Part shown: piece after piece, positions 25,584-37,950 of the stretch
How the letters are laid out: the number at the start of each line of letters is the position of its first letter
How positions within the stretch are numbered: position 1 is the stretch's first letter
Source: Pseudevernia furfuracea
Lineage: Eukaryota; Ascomycota; Lecanoromycetes; Lecanorales; Parmeliaceae
Length of the DNA: 64,000 nt
Reading direction: 5' to 3'
NCBI GenBank assembly: GCA_022315425.1
Contig: JAIUPT010000017.1
Coordinates: 310,001-374,000, forward strand
Translations under genes and position numbers: made by a program
The notes under the pieces: model-generated
What the model was told of the DNA's origin: nothing
Seen by the model: the letters and a program-made list of their open reading frames with translations, nothing else
Databases searched by the model: none

Positions 25584-26182
25584 AAAGACATGTTCTCATG
25601 GCTGTACTAGAGTCGTTCGCTATGCATGCAAGTGCAAGAAAGACAAAAAGCAGAAAACATGGTGCTGGGGGCTGGCGCTATCCTTTTCTGCTGTGGAGCT
25701 GACACCCAGTTGCTCCGGTGACGTCTTGGCGATGCCATGTCGCTAGCATGACGTCATGCGGTCGCAGGGGTGCTGGAATGGCCTCCATTGGTGAAGAGTT
25801 GAAGAAATGGTGGCAATTAATGGTTTTTGGTGTAGGTGACCTACAAGAAAGTTGATTTGCGGCCGGAGAAGAAAATCGCTGAATGAAGGCCTATTATTGA
25901 TTCGTTAGACGACCCGAACCGTTAGCCGCGCGCTAAAGACGTCACGTCGTTGCTTTCTCAGTGTCGACGCAACATTTGCCTTCTATTGCAGCAGGATTGG
26001 CCTGATCCGGTGCCTCAGGGCCATTGCTGAAGGTGTAATAGGGTCCAGGAAGTACTGGGCAGGGTTATGGGACCAGGGGGACCTGCGGGACAGACGCCTA
26101 GTCGGGTAGTGGGCGGAAGGGTTCTGAGAGGTGAACGCAGGCCTGAGACTGAGTATTGCAGTATTTGTAGACGTTGGATCGT
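25584..26182 (-). other. GypA 3' untranslated region
   Basis: Between the pol stop (26185-26183, minus) and the polypurine tract. The composition is balanced, with CC and GG words common, so it is little mutated. I see no open frame that continues a domain; small + strand ORFs here are not supported. Confidence 0.5.
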
Positions 26183-29100
26183 CTAGCGAAGGGCCTTGGG
26201 GTATTTCTTATGGAATTCTTCGACGACGTCCTTGACGTTGTCGAACTCGCCCCTGTCGGCGTCATACCAGGTGAGGTCTTTGTCAAAGCCTTCTCAATTG
26301 ACTTGATATTTGAGTCGGCCCCAAGGCTTTTTGAAAGCGAGGATGTCGTCTACTACTTATTCTTTCAAGTCGTCAATCATTGTTGGCTTCGGGGGAGGAT
26401 TCTTCTGGCCTGGTAAGGGGTCTGTGACGGCTAGACTCAACAATTTGAGGCTGAAAACGTCATGTATTCGCATGATTTTGAGCAGTTCCAGTCTATACGA
26501 CGAACCTATCAAGGCCTTGATCTTGAATGAATCATATTTCTTATCATCAAGTTTCTTGAAAGATCGAGTGCTGATGATGTTTTTGCTGTTGAGAAAGATC
26601 AAATCTTCTTTCTTGAATTTGACGTTTAGTCTATGCTGATTTACCTGGGCAATCATGACTTTTTGAGCTCTATTCATATTGTCTCGAATGTATTTCAAGA
26701 CCTTCTGCATGTTGTTAGCAATGTTTTCGATCTTGACGACGTCTAGACGTTTTCGAGTGATAGCGTAGATCGTGAAGTTCTTGCTGAAGCTCATGCGTGA
26801 ATGAAATCCTTTATTGACATAGAACGAAGTGACTTCGATGAACGACGAGACTCCGTCGTTGTCTGCGAATTCCGTCATGAATATTCACTTAGCCCAGTCG
26901 TCTTACATATAGTTGCAATAGGTTCGCAGATAACGTTCAAGATCTTGATTGCTGCGTTCGATCTAATCGTCTGTCTGAGAGTGAAATGCGATGAATAGTT
27001 TTGCTGTAATGTCAAGGCGTGTGCAGAAAGACTTCCACACAGTGATAACAAACTAAGAACCTCGATTCGACACTATTGATGACGATAGTCCGTGAAGGCG
27101 AAAGATATGGTTGACGAGCATTTTCGCAGTGTATTCGGCTGAGGTGTCTTCGTTAGTGACAGTGCATGAAATGTAGTGACGTTTCTTGGTCAGCCGGTTC
27201 ACTACTACAAAAATGACGTTATATTCTTTCGATTGTGACAGGTCGACGATAAAATTCATGAATATGTTCTATCAACGTTTCTGTGAAATTGGAAGGGGCT
27301 GAATTAGATCGTGTTCGCGGTCTCTAGACGTCTTGAATCTCTGACATTTGTAGCAGTTACGAATATAAGTGATCATAGTGTTCTTTATGTCTCGTTAGTA
27401 GTATTCACGACGGAGCAACTTATACGTTCGATTAATCCCTAGGTGATCGTAAGCGGGTTGATCATGAATCTCGATAATGAGGTCAGTGTACATTTGCTGA
27501 GGGATTCATAGCCTGTCCTTGTGATATAGTATGTCGTCGTTCACCGAGCATTTGACGAGGGTGATATCATTCAGTTTCTCCTTGCCTTCGATAATCGCGT
27601 CACGAATTTCAGAGCACTTCTCGTCATCCTTATTGACGATGACCACTCTATGATAAATGAGGTCGTCAATTGTATTGATGGCGTATTTCGTGTTATCGAG
27701 TTCCAAGCGGTCTGGAGTTAGAATGATTTGATACTGTTGTTTAACCCTTTCGTCGTTGGGATTGCTAGGTTTTGATCCAGCCATTCTGATAAGAGCGTCT
27801 GTCTTAACATTTTGTGAACCAGGTCTATAGACTATTTTGATATTGTATTCGAAAAGCATATTCAAATAACGGGCCTGTTGACGGCTAAGGTCTCTTCCTT
27901 CGGCGAAGTACATTAGGCCCTTGTGATTAGTGAAGATCTTAACTGAGACGTTCGTGCATTTTAATTCGGGTCGTCAGTGCTCGAGATAACGAATAATGGT
28001 CAGCAACTTCTTGTCGTAGATTTGATAGTTGTATTTCGTCGATATGAGATTCTTGTTGTAAAAAGTAATCGAGTGTAAGACTTCTTCGTCGTCATATTGA
28101 GAAAGAATCTCATCGTTAACGTAATCGAAAGAGTCGGTCTCGAGTATAATCTCTTTGAATCTGTCAAAATAACGTAAGGCTGAGGTCTGAGTGACTATTA
28201 TTTTGAGTTGATTGAATGCTTGCTGACATGCAGTAAACCACTCAAAAATGATATCTTTGCGTGTGAGGCGGACGAGTGATTTAACAATTTTCGAGAAGTC
28301 TTTGATAAACCGTCTATAAAAATTGCAAAAGTCAACGAAGGACTGAGTTTCCTTGAGGTTGGTCGATGTACGTCAGTCGATCACTGCGTCAACTTTACTC
28401 GGGTTCATTCGTAGACCTTCGATGAATATAAGAAGCTCCAAGAATTTGATCTCTTGAACGTGGAATTCGCACTTGAGAATATTCATCTATAGACCGACCT
28501 CTCGTAGTCTCTGAAGAATAAGTCGAACATGTTTGACGTGTTCCTTCTTGATCTTGCTATAAATGAGAATATCGTTCAGATATGTCTAATAGAAGTTATT
28601 TAGATAGTCGAAAAGAATATTATTCATGTACTGCTGATAATTGACGGGTTTATTGATTAGTTCGAATAACAATATTCGATACTTGTAAGCATCAAGAGAC
28701 GTGATAAACGTAGTGAAATCTTCGCTGTCAGGGTGCATTCGGAGTTTGTTAAATGCGACTATGATATCGAGACGTGTCATGTACTTGCAATCCTGGATTC
28801 TGACGAGAACTTCGTCTATCAGAGGAATGGGATAGCGATTTCGCTTTGTTATTTGATTGAGTCTTCTGTAGTCGATATAAAATCGCAGGTTATCATTTGG
28901 CTTCTCAGCGAATAGTATAAGGGAGGCGAATGGTGCTTGGCTGAGGACTATGAAGCCTTTCTTTAAATGCTCGTTCAAATACTTCTTGACCTGTTTTAAC
29001 TTTGGGCCCGAAATGGAATAGATGCGGCTGCGAGGAAGTTTTGCCTTGTCAGCCCCGTCTATAAATTTCAATTTGTGATCATATTCTCGGTGGGGAGGCA

Positions 29101-30073
29101 ATTCGTCTATCTTAGACCTGTCGAATACGTCTAAGAAGTCATGATATTCCTTCGACAACTTCTTCTTGACGTTCTCGAGGGTTAATTTCTTCGTGTTATT
29201 GACTCGAACAGTCGTGTATGATTCACAGCATTTCTTGTATTTGAGTTTCGAATGACATGGGCACGGTTCATTGACTGATATTCGCGAGTTTCGAACGAAC
29301 GATGACGGTGCAGAGTTATGAATCTCGCTTGATGTTATGCTGAACAACTTATTTGTCTTATTACTTGTTAGCATGTGAAACGCAGATGCTTCTATTTCTA
29401 CGATATTCAGTGCATCTGATGACGAGGTTCGTTGTTTCTTTGCGGCCCTTGAACTAGAAGTTCTTCGTGATTTAGAAGGCTGCTCAGAGGAGGATAATGA
29501 CTCGAAGGCGATCTCGTAGTTCTCGTCTTCGCACGTAGGAGTCGAAGATCGCTTGAGAGTAGGTGAGAGAGATATTAATGAACTTGATGAACTTGATATA
29601 GACAAGAAAGACAAATCCTTCGATGATGACGTTTGATTTCCATCGTGCTCGCAACGATCGAACACGAATAGAATCTTGTTCTTTAATATATTCAGCAAGA
29701 CTTCATACTTGTTTATTCATGATTTACTCAATATCAAGTCGTGTTGTATAAGAGCGATCAACATGGGGCATGTCTCTTCTCTATGGTCATTGACGTTTAG
29801 TTCAAAAAGGAGATAGTGTGTAATAGGTCTTTTGAACAGTTTTCCATTATAGTCTCGCAATGACTTGAGTACAGACAGTGAGACTACTTCGAGTTTCAAT
29901 TCTTTGTATGCTTGGGTCACGCGAGACTTATTAAGAACGGTGTTGACCCCCGTGCAGTCGCTATCGATCAGGGTATTCTTGAAAACGCATTTCTTGTTCT
30001 GTGAGAATAGTGTAGTCACTGTTCGAAATGAACGACGTGTTAATGAATCGTTGAGAGTATTCATTAGGCACAC
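26183..30073 (-). pseudogene. pol: GypA-2 pol: protease, RT, RNase H, integrase, chromodomain
   Basis: The best preserved pol in the window, on the minus strand. Protease: 'LIDSDCTG' near 29.95 kb, with Asp-Ser-Asp where the family has Asp-Ser/Thr-Gly. RT: 'NLRFYIDYRRLNQITKRNRY' and 'LDIIVAFNKLRMHPDSEDF' (28.9-28.7 kb), with the catalytic loop Tyr-Leu-Asn-Asp at ~28,575. RNase H end: 'NLMYFAEGRDLSRQQARYLN' (27.9 kb). Integrase: zinc finger ~27.45-27.3 kb, then a core with 'MNFIVDLSQSKEYNVIFVVV' and, where Ser-Asp-Arg-Gly is usual, Ser-Asn-Arg-Gly (27,06x). At 26,357-26,190 the frame, with two Trp-to-stop changes, gives a chromodomain ('VDDILAFKKPWGRLKYQVN', 'DLTWYDAD'), which targets integration to modified histones in related elements. 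TAG stop at 26185-26183. Confidence 0.85.
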
Positions 30074-30079
30074 TTCGTC

Positions 30080-31503
30080 GTTGTCTCTTTTCGTATCTTT
30101 AAAAGAGGCTAGACGTTTTTCGAGTCGAAAGAGTCGTCAGACTCAGCATCGTGATACTGTTTCTCGTTGTCAATGGGATTCTCAGTGTTATAAGTCTCAA
30201 TGATATGCAGTCTAGCGTTCAACGCTGCTTTCTTTTCGGTCTGAATCTACTTATTTAAGTAGTTCTTCTTCTGATGACTCGGACGTTCACATTGAAAGCA
30301 TATATACTCTTTCTTAACCTTGATCACAGAGATAAAAGATGTCTTGTTAGCAGAGATGAATAATGTAATCGATATAACAACGGGAGTAATACGTCTTATC
30401 GAAACGACATAGCTGAGTGAAAGACGACCGAAGCGAGATATATAGATCTTCTTTTGAATCAGAGTCTGTTTAGCGAGTTTCGTCTATTTATCGAGATTCT
30501 AGAATCGCAGAGTGTTGTTCGTCTTAATCAAGTAGTCTCTCATTGAGAGAAGTATAATAAAATTTGCACTAAGGTCGCTGACATCGATAAATTTGATGTT
30601 GAGTTTGAGATTCAATTTCTTTGCGAGATCATTCATTAGCGTGCTCTCATTGATAGCCAGCTCTTCATCTAATCGCTTGAATTTTGTGAAGAAATCGCGG
30701 AAAGGTAGCTCTGACTGTTGAGTTAGAGAGTCATATTCCCGCCTAGCGTTTGCGCGACGATCGATGTTCTGATAGGACTCAGCGAGGTCATTCATGACGT
30801 TCTTGACTGTCATATATGAATTGAAGGAGTCGGGTTGACGACGAATGACGACTGTCTTCTGGGCATCGCCTTCAACACGGTTGACGACATAGATAATCTT
30901 AGATCGCTTAGTTGGATAGTGATCTTCGTTAACTATGAGTTTGTCTAGAATGACGTTCGATCAGGCCTGTCAAGTAGGGTTTACATCGTCTGTAAACATT
31001 GTTAAGTTCGATATGCGAGTGAACTTCTTCGTCTTGTTGATTATAGAAGGAACTTCGACGGGGGCGAGGGCGGGGGAGGCCTGACCAGACTCAGTCTGCT
31101 TGATAGACTCGTCCGAATTGAGTTATGCATGTTCTGTATCCAGATACTTCTTCTTATATACACGAATAATGTCGTGAGATTCGAAGAGTTTGATCTGGAG
31201 ACGATCGATTTCTTTATGCAATTGATCTCTCTCTTTCTCGACGCGAGACTTCTTCTTGCTCAACGTGTCGTAGTGGATGTTTATATGAAGGCACTGATCT
31301 CGCTCATAGCGAAGGTTTATTAGCATTTCCATGACATCGTTTGATCGCTTCTGGGACTACTATTGCAACTAGGCAACGTTGAAAATCTTTCAGACGTTCT
31401 CTATGTCAGTGACGTCATTTTCTAACACGATCGAATAGCGTCTATTCTTTGCTTGCTTCTTCACTGTCTTGAATACGTCTTTTGTGTTCGTACTTTCTGA
31501 TAT
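30080..31503 (-). pseudogene. gag: GypA-2 gag with coiled coil and CCHC zinc knuckle
   Basis: The start codon is ATA at 31503-31501 where the tandem copy has ATG, so the initiator is lost by G-to-A. A coiled-coil segment follows ('KKSRVEKERDQLHKEIDRLQ', 31.3-31.1 kb), then the capsid-like region ('NVMNDLAESYQNIDRRANAR...', 30.8-30.5 kb). The knuckle at ~30,303-30,262 reads C-F-Q-C-x4-H-x4-Tyr, the last Cys having become Tyr. At least six in-frame stops sit at likely Trp/Gln codons. It is otherwise colinear with the copy at 35.8-37.2 kb. Confidence 0.8.
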
Positions 31504-32230
31504 ATTAAATGATTTTCTTTGAAGAGAAAAGAAAAGAAGAAGAGAGTGCTTAAGTTACTTCGAAAAGTAAGACGGTAGTCGAGCAGAAGGTGTTAGAGAG
31601 AATCGAAGTGTTTTCGTTTTTGTTTCGATGTTGAAAGAAAAAAGTGTCAAAAAGCTACGGGATGCCGGTTTTCTTTGTTTTTGATGCAACTTTTTTATTT
31701 GTTGACCGTTTGACATCTAGTAAAGAATATAAATGCTTTAAAGTGTGTTCTTTGTGAAGATGTTATTCTGATGGGGTGGTTTGTTGACAAATTCAGATGT
31801 GAAGCCTCGGCGGAGTAGAATTTGCGAGCAGAGAAGCAGTATCAGTCTCAGAGAAGATTTTCTTGCGAAGAATACTGTGAAGGCGTTTATAAACCGAATC
31901 GAGCGTCGTTCAGATTCCTTGTATTGAAACGTTTTGTTCTTGAAATGAGACGCTCAGAACTCGGTTTGAATGTGTGGTTAAGAAAATTTTTGTGATGGTT
32001 GATTTTGATGATTTCTTTCTCATTCGCTAATCTTACGAATGTTTCAGCTATTCTTTATTCTCTGACTGTTCACGAGACCGTTTTTCGCCTTAAAAACGAT
32101 TTACCTGTATGGTAGGCTAACTCAGGGATACGATGTCTCATCAATACTAAGTTCTTGACAAAGCTTCTGTCAGTCAACTTCTTTGAATTCGATTGCTGTC
32201 ACGAATGGAGTGAGGGTGATCTAGTTGTAG
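31504..32230 (-). other. GypA-2 leader between 5' LTR and gag (727 bp)
   Basis: Non-coding leader, colinear with 37226-37950. It would carry the primer binding site next to the LTR. The adjacent minus-strand bases (ctacaactagatcaccc) do not begin with TGG, so a standard tRNA 3'-end primer is not evident; an internal tRNA site or self-priming is possible, but I cannot decide. Confidence 0.5.
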
Positions 32231-32436
32231 TGTCAGGACCAGTACAGAGTCAAGTCATGTAGGTGTATTGAATAAGACAACTAGATACAGAACAACTATG
32301 TACTGAGAGGGAAGGTCATATATGTATGACTGAGTGAACCTGTCAAGGCACGCTAAGCCTAAAAGGGATAGTGTGTCAACAAAGGAATGCTAACACAGGC
32401 AGGTGTCACCAAGGGATGCGGGGTACGCTCGTAACA
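32231..32436 (-). repeat. GypA LTR 2 (central, shared LTR)
   Basis: It runs from TGTCAGGACCAG to GCTCGTAACA. It is the least mutated of the three, close to the inferred ancestral sequence. It serves as 5' LTR for the left copy and abuts mid-integrase sequence of the right copy without a TSD. Confidence 0.9.
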
Positions 32437-32444
32437 TGCATGTT
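32433..32444. repeat. 12-bp perfect palindrome AACATGCATGTT at the LTR2/integrase junction
   Basis: The last four LTR bases (AACA) and the first eight bases of truncated integrase sequence form a perfect palindrome. It marks the deletion or recombination joint of the tandem. Confidence 0.7.
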
Positions 32445-35400
32445 GTTAGCAATGTTTTCGACCTTGGCGGCGTCTAGACGTTTTCGAGTGATAGCGTAGA
32501 TCGTGGAGTTCTTGCTGAAGCTCATGCGTGAATGAAATTCTTTATTGATATAGAACGGGGTGACTTCGGTGGACGACGAGACTTCGTCGTTGTCAGCGAA
32601 TTTCGTCATGAATATTCACTTAGCTTAGTCGTCTTATATGTAGTTACAATAGGTTCGCAGATAACGTTCAAGGTCTTGATTGCTGCGTTTCGTCTGATCG
32701 TCTATCTGAGAGTGAAATGCGATGAATAGTTTTATTATAATGTCAAGACGTGTGTAGAAAGACTTTCACACAGTGACAATAAACTAAGAGTCTCGATTCG
32801 ACACTATTAATAACGATAGTCCGTGAAGGCGAAAGATATGATTGACGAGCATTTTCGTAGTGTATTCGACTGAGATATCTTCGTCAGTGATAGTGTATGA
32901 AATGTAGTGACGTTTCTTGATCAGTCGATTCACTACTACAAAAATGACGTTATGTTCTTTCGATTGTAATAGGTCGACGATAAAATTTATAAATATGTTC
33001 TATCAACGTTTCTGTGAAATTGAGAGAGGCTAAATTAGATCGTGTTCGCGGTCTCTAGACGTCTTGAATCTCTGACATTTGTAGCAGTTACGAATATAAG
33101 TGATCATCGTGTTCTTTATATCTCGCCAGTAGTATTCACGACGAAACAACTTATACGTTCGATTAATTCCTAGGTGATCGTAAGCGGGTTGATCATGAAT
33201 CTCGATAATAAGGTCAGTGTACATTTGCTGAGGGACTTATAGTCTGTTCTTATAATACAGTATATCGTCGTTCATCGAGCATTTGACGAGGGTAATGCTA
33301 TTTAGTTTCTCCTTGCCTTCGATAATCGCGTCACGAATTTCAGAGCACTCCTCGTTATCCTTATTAACGATGATCACTCTATAATAAATGAGATCGTTAA
33401 TTGCATTGATGACGTATTTCGTGTTATCGAGTTTCAAGCGATCTGGAGTTAAAATGATTTGATACTATTGTCTAACCCTTTCGTCGTTGAGACTGCTAGA
33501 TTTTGATTCAGTTATTCTGATAAGAGCGTCTGTCTTAACATTTTGTGAATTAGGTCTGTAGACTATTTTGATATTGTATTCGAAAAGCATATTCAAATAA
33601 CGAGTCTGTCGACGACTAAGGTCTCTTTCTTCGGCGAAGTACATTAGATTCTTATGATTAGTGAAGATCTTGACTGAGACGTTCGTGCATTTCAATTCGG
33701 GTCGTCAGTGCTCGAGGCAACGAATAATGATTAACAACTTCTTGTCGTAGATTTGATAGTTATATTTCGTCGATATGAGATTCTTGCTATAAAAAGCAAT
33801 CGAGTGTAAAACTTTTTCGTCGTCATATTAAGAAAGAACCTTATCGTTAACGTAATCGAAAGAGTCGGTCTCGAGTATAATCTCTTTGAATCTGTCAAAA
33901 TGACGTAAGGCTGAGGCCTGAGTGACTATTATTTTGAGTTGATTGAATGCTTGTTGATATGCAGTAGATCACTCAAAAATGACGTCTTTGCGTGTGAGGC
34001 GAATAAGTGATTTAACAATTTTCGAGAAGTCTTTGATAAATCGTCTATAAAAATTGCAAAAGTTAACGAAGGACTGAGTTTCCTTGAGATTGATCGATGT
34101 ACGTCAGTCGACCACTGCGTCAACTTTACTCGGGTTTATTCGTAGGCCTTCGATGAATATGAGAAGTCTCAAGAATTTGATCTCTTGAACGTGGAATTCG
34201 CACTTGAGAATGTTCACCTATAGATCGGCCTCTCGTAGTCTCTGAAGAATAAGTCGAACATATTTGACGTGTTTCTTCTTGGTCTTGCTGTAAATAAGAA
34301 TATCGTTTAGATATGTCTGACAGAAGTCATTCAGGTAGTCGAAAAGAATATCATTCATGTACTGTTGATAATTGGCGGGCTCATTAATTAGTTCGAATAG
34401 CAATATTCGATACTTGTAAGCATCAAGAGACGTGATAAACGTAGTGAAATCTTCGCTGTCAGAGTGCATTCGGAGTTTGTTAAATGCGGCTATGATATCG
34501 AGGCGTGTTATGTACTTGTAACCCTGGATTCTGACGAGAACTTCGTCTATCAGGGGAATGGGATAGCGGTTTCGCTTTGTTATTTGATTAAGTCTTCTAT
34601 AGTCGATACAAAATCGTAGATCGTTATTTGATTTCTCAGCGAATAGTATGGGGGAGGTAAATGGCGCCTGGCTGGGGACTATGAAGCCTTTTTTCAAATG
34701 CTCGTTTAAATACTTCTTGACCTATTTCAATTTCGGATTCGAAATGGGATAGATACGGCTGCGAGGTAGTTTAGTCTTGTCAGCCCCTTTTATAAATTTC
34801 AATTTGTGATCATATTCTCGATGAGAAGGCAATTCGTCTGTCTTAGACCTGTCGAAGACGTCGAAGAAATTATGATATTTCTCGAGCAACTTCTTCTTGA
34901 CGTTCTCGAGGAACAAGTTCTTCGTGTTATTAACTCGAACGGCAGTGTATGATTTACAGCATTTCTTGTATTTGAGTTTGAAATCGCATGAGCACGATTC
35001 ATTGACTAATATTCGCGAGTTTCGAACAATCGGTGACGGTGCAGAGTTATGGATCTCGCTCGGTGTTATGCTGAACAGCTTGTTTGTCTTATTACTTATC
35101 AGCATGTGAAACGCAGGTGCTTCTATTTTCACGATGTTCAGTGTATTCGATGTTGAGATTCGCTGTTCCTTTGCGACCCTTAAACTAAAAGTTCTTCGTG
35201 GTCTAGAAGGCTGCTCGGAAGATGATGATGACTCGAAGACGATCTCGTAACCCTCGTCTTCGTATATCGCAGTTGAGGGTCGCTTAAGAATAGTATAAGA
35301 TGTCTTTGACGAACTTGATATAGATAAGAAAGATAAATTCTCTGATGATAACGTCTGATTTTTATCGTGCTCGTAACGTTCGAGCACGAATAGAATCTTA

Positions 35401-35795
35401 TCCTTTATTATATTCAGTAAGATTCCGTGCTTGTTTATTTATGATTTACTTAATATCACGTCGTGCTGTATGAGAGCGATCAACATTGAGCATGTCTCTT
35501 CTTTATGATCATTGACGTTTAGTTCAGAAAGGAGATAGTGTGTAATTGGTCTCTTGAATAGTTTTCCGTTATAGTCTCGTAAAGACTTAGATATAGACAG
35601 TGGGACTACTTCGAGTTTCAAGTCTTTATATACTTGGGTCACTCGGACCTCATTAATAACGATATTGACTCCGATGCAGTCACTGTCGACGAGAGTGTCT
35701 TTAAGAACGCATTTCTTGTCTTGACAAAACAGTGTAGCGATTATTCGAAATGAACGACGTGTCAATGAATCGTTGAGAGTATTCATCAGACACAC
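32437..35795 (-). pseudogene. pol: GypA-3 pol, truncated inside integrase (no chromodomain)
   Basis: Colinear with GypA-2 pol, more mutated. Protease: 'LVDSDCIGVNIV'. RT: 'NDLRFCIDYRRLNQITKRNR', 'LDIIAAFNKLRMHSDSEDF', 'TYLNDILIYSKTKKKH' (34.7-34.2 kb). RNase H: 'EERDLSRRQTRYLNMLFEYN'. The integrase HH-CC finger is clear at 33,224-33,030: His-Asp-Gln-Pro-Ala-Tyr-Asp-His spacing, then Cys-Tyr-Lys-Cys. The coding sequence stops matching at 32437, after 'RKRLDAAKVENIANNMH', where the central LTR begins. The C-terminal ~170 integrase residues and chromodomain are missing. Confidence 0.82.
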
Positions 35796-35799
35796 TTCG

Positions 35800-37225
35800 T
35801 CGTTATCTCTTTTCGTGTCTTTGAAAGAGACTAGACGTTTCCCAAATCGAAAGAGTCGTCAGACTCAGCATCGTGATACTGTTTCTCGTTATCAATGAAA
35901 TTCTCAATATTATAAGCCTCAATAATATGTAGTCTAGCGTTCAACGCTGCTTTCTTTTCGATCTGAGTCTGCTCATTTAAGCAGTTCTTCTTCTGATGGC
36001 CCGAACGTTTACATTAAAAGCACATATACTCTTTTTTGATCTTGATTATAGAGATAAAAAATGTCTTATTAATAGAGATAAATGATGTGATCGATATAAC
36101 AACGAGAGTGATACGTTTTATCAAAATGATATAACTAAGTGAAAGACGATCGAAGCGAGATGTATAGGTCTTCTTTTAAATCAGAATCTGTTTAGCGAGT
36201 TTCTTCTGTTTATCGAGATTCTAAGATCACAGAGTGTTGTTCGTCTTGATTAAGTAGTCTCTTATTGAGAGAAGTGTAATGAAATTTGCACTGAGGTCGC
36301 TGATATCGATAAATTTGATGTTGAGTTTGGGATTCAATTTCTTTACGAGATCATTTATTAGCGTGCTCTCATTGATAGTTAGTTCTTTATCTAATCGCTT
36401 GAATTTTGTGAAGAAATCGCGAAAAGACAGCTCTGGCTCTTGGGTCAGAGAGTTATATTCCCGCCTAGCGTTTGCGCGACGATCGATGTCCTAATAGAAC
36501 TCAGCGAGGTTATTCATGACGTTCTTAACTGTCATATATGAATTGGAGAAGTCGGGTTGACGACGAATAATCACTGTCTTCTGGACATCGCCTTCAATAC
36601 GATTGATTAAATAGATAATCTTAGATCGCTCAGTTGAGTAGTGATCTTCGTTAACGATGAGTTTGTTCAGAACGATATTCGATTAGATCTGTTAAGTAGA
36701 GTTTATATTATCTATAAACATTGCTGAGTTCGATATACGAGTGAACTTGTTCTTCTTGCTGATTGCAGAGGGAATTTCGACGATAACGAGAGAGAGAGAG
36801 ACGTGATTAGACTTAGCCTACTTGATAGACTCGTTCGAGTTGAGTTGTACATGTACTGCATTTAGATACTTCTTCTTATATATATGAATAATATCGTGAG
36901 ACTCGAAGAGTTTGATTTGAAGGCGATCGACTTCTTTATACAATTGATTTCTCTCTTTCTCGACGCGAGACTTCTCTTTGCTTAACGTGTCGTAGTGAAT
37001 GTCTACATAAAGACACTAATCTCGCTCATAGCGAAGATCTATTAGTATTTTCATGATATCGTTTAATCGCTTCTGAAATCACTGTTGTAACTAATCAACG
37101 TTGAAAATCTTTTAGACGTTCTCTATGTCGATAACGTCATTTTCTAACAAGATCGAGTAACGTCTATTCTTTGCTTGCTTTTTTACTGTCTTAAATACAT
37201 CTTTTATATTCGTGCTTTCTGACAT
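35800..37225 (-). pseudogene. gag: GypA-3 gag
   Basis: ATG at 37225-37223 (Met-Ser-Glu-Ser-Thr-Asn) defines the family's gag start. The knuckle at ~36,030-35,985 reads C-F-stop-C-x4-H-x4-C with all four ligands present and one Gln turned into a stop. It lines up with GypA-2 gag throughout and carries its own set of stops. Confidence 0.78.
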
Positions 37226-37950
37226 GTTGAATAATTTCTTTAAAGCGGAAAGAAAAGAAAGAGAGAGCGATCAAGTTACTTCGTAAAGTAAGATAATAGT
37301 CAGACAGAAGATATCAGAGAGAATCAAAGTATTTCGACTTTGATTCTGATGTTGTAAGAAAAAAGTGTTAGAAAGCTGCGAGCAACCGATTTTCTTTGTT
37401 TTCGATGCAGCTTTTTTATTTGTTAATCGTTTGACGTCTTATAAAAAATGTAAATGCTTTAAAGTGTGTTCTTTGTGAAGATGTTATTCTGAGAGGGTGA
37501 CTTGTTAACAAATTCGGGTATGAAGCCCAGACGGGGCAGAATTTGCGGGTAGAGAAGGAGTATCAACCTCAGAGAAGATTTTCTTGCGGAGAATACTGTG
37601 AAGACGTTTGTTAATCGAATTAAGCGCCGTTCAAATCTCTTATATTAAAACGTTTTATTCTTAAAATAAGACGTTCAGAACTCGATTTGAATGTGTGATT
37701 GAAAAAAAATTTGTGATAATTGGTTTTGGTGATTTCTTTCTCATTCGCTAATCTTACGAATGTTTCAGCTATTCTTTATTCTCAAACTATCACGAGACCG
37801 TTTTTCGCCTTGAAAACGTTTTATCTATATGATAGACTAACTTAGGAATATGATATCTTATCAATACTAAGTTCTTGATAAAGCTTCTATTAGTTAACTT
37901 CTTTGAATTCGATTACTGTCACGAATAAAGTGAGGGTGATCTAGTTATAA
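37226..37950 (-). other. GypA-3 leader (725 bp)
   Basis: Colinear with 31504-32230. Non-coding; same LTR-proximal segment (ttataactagatcaccc), likewise without a TGG-type primer site. Confidence 0.5.
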
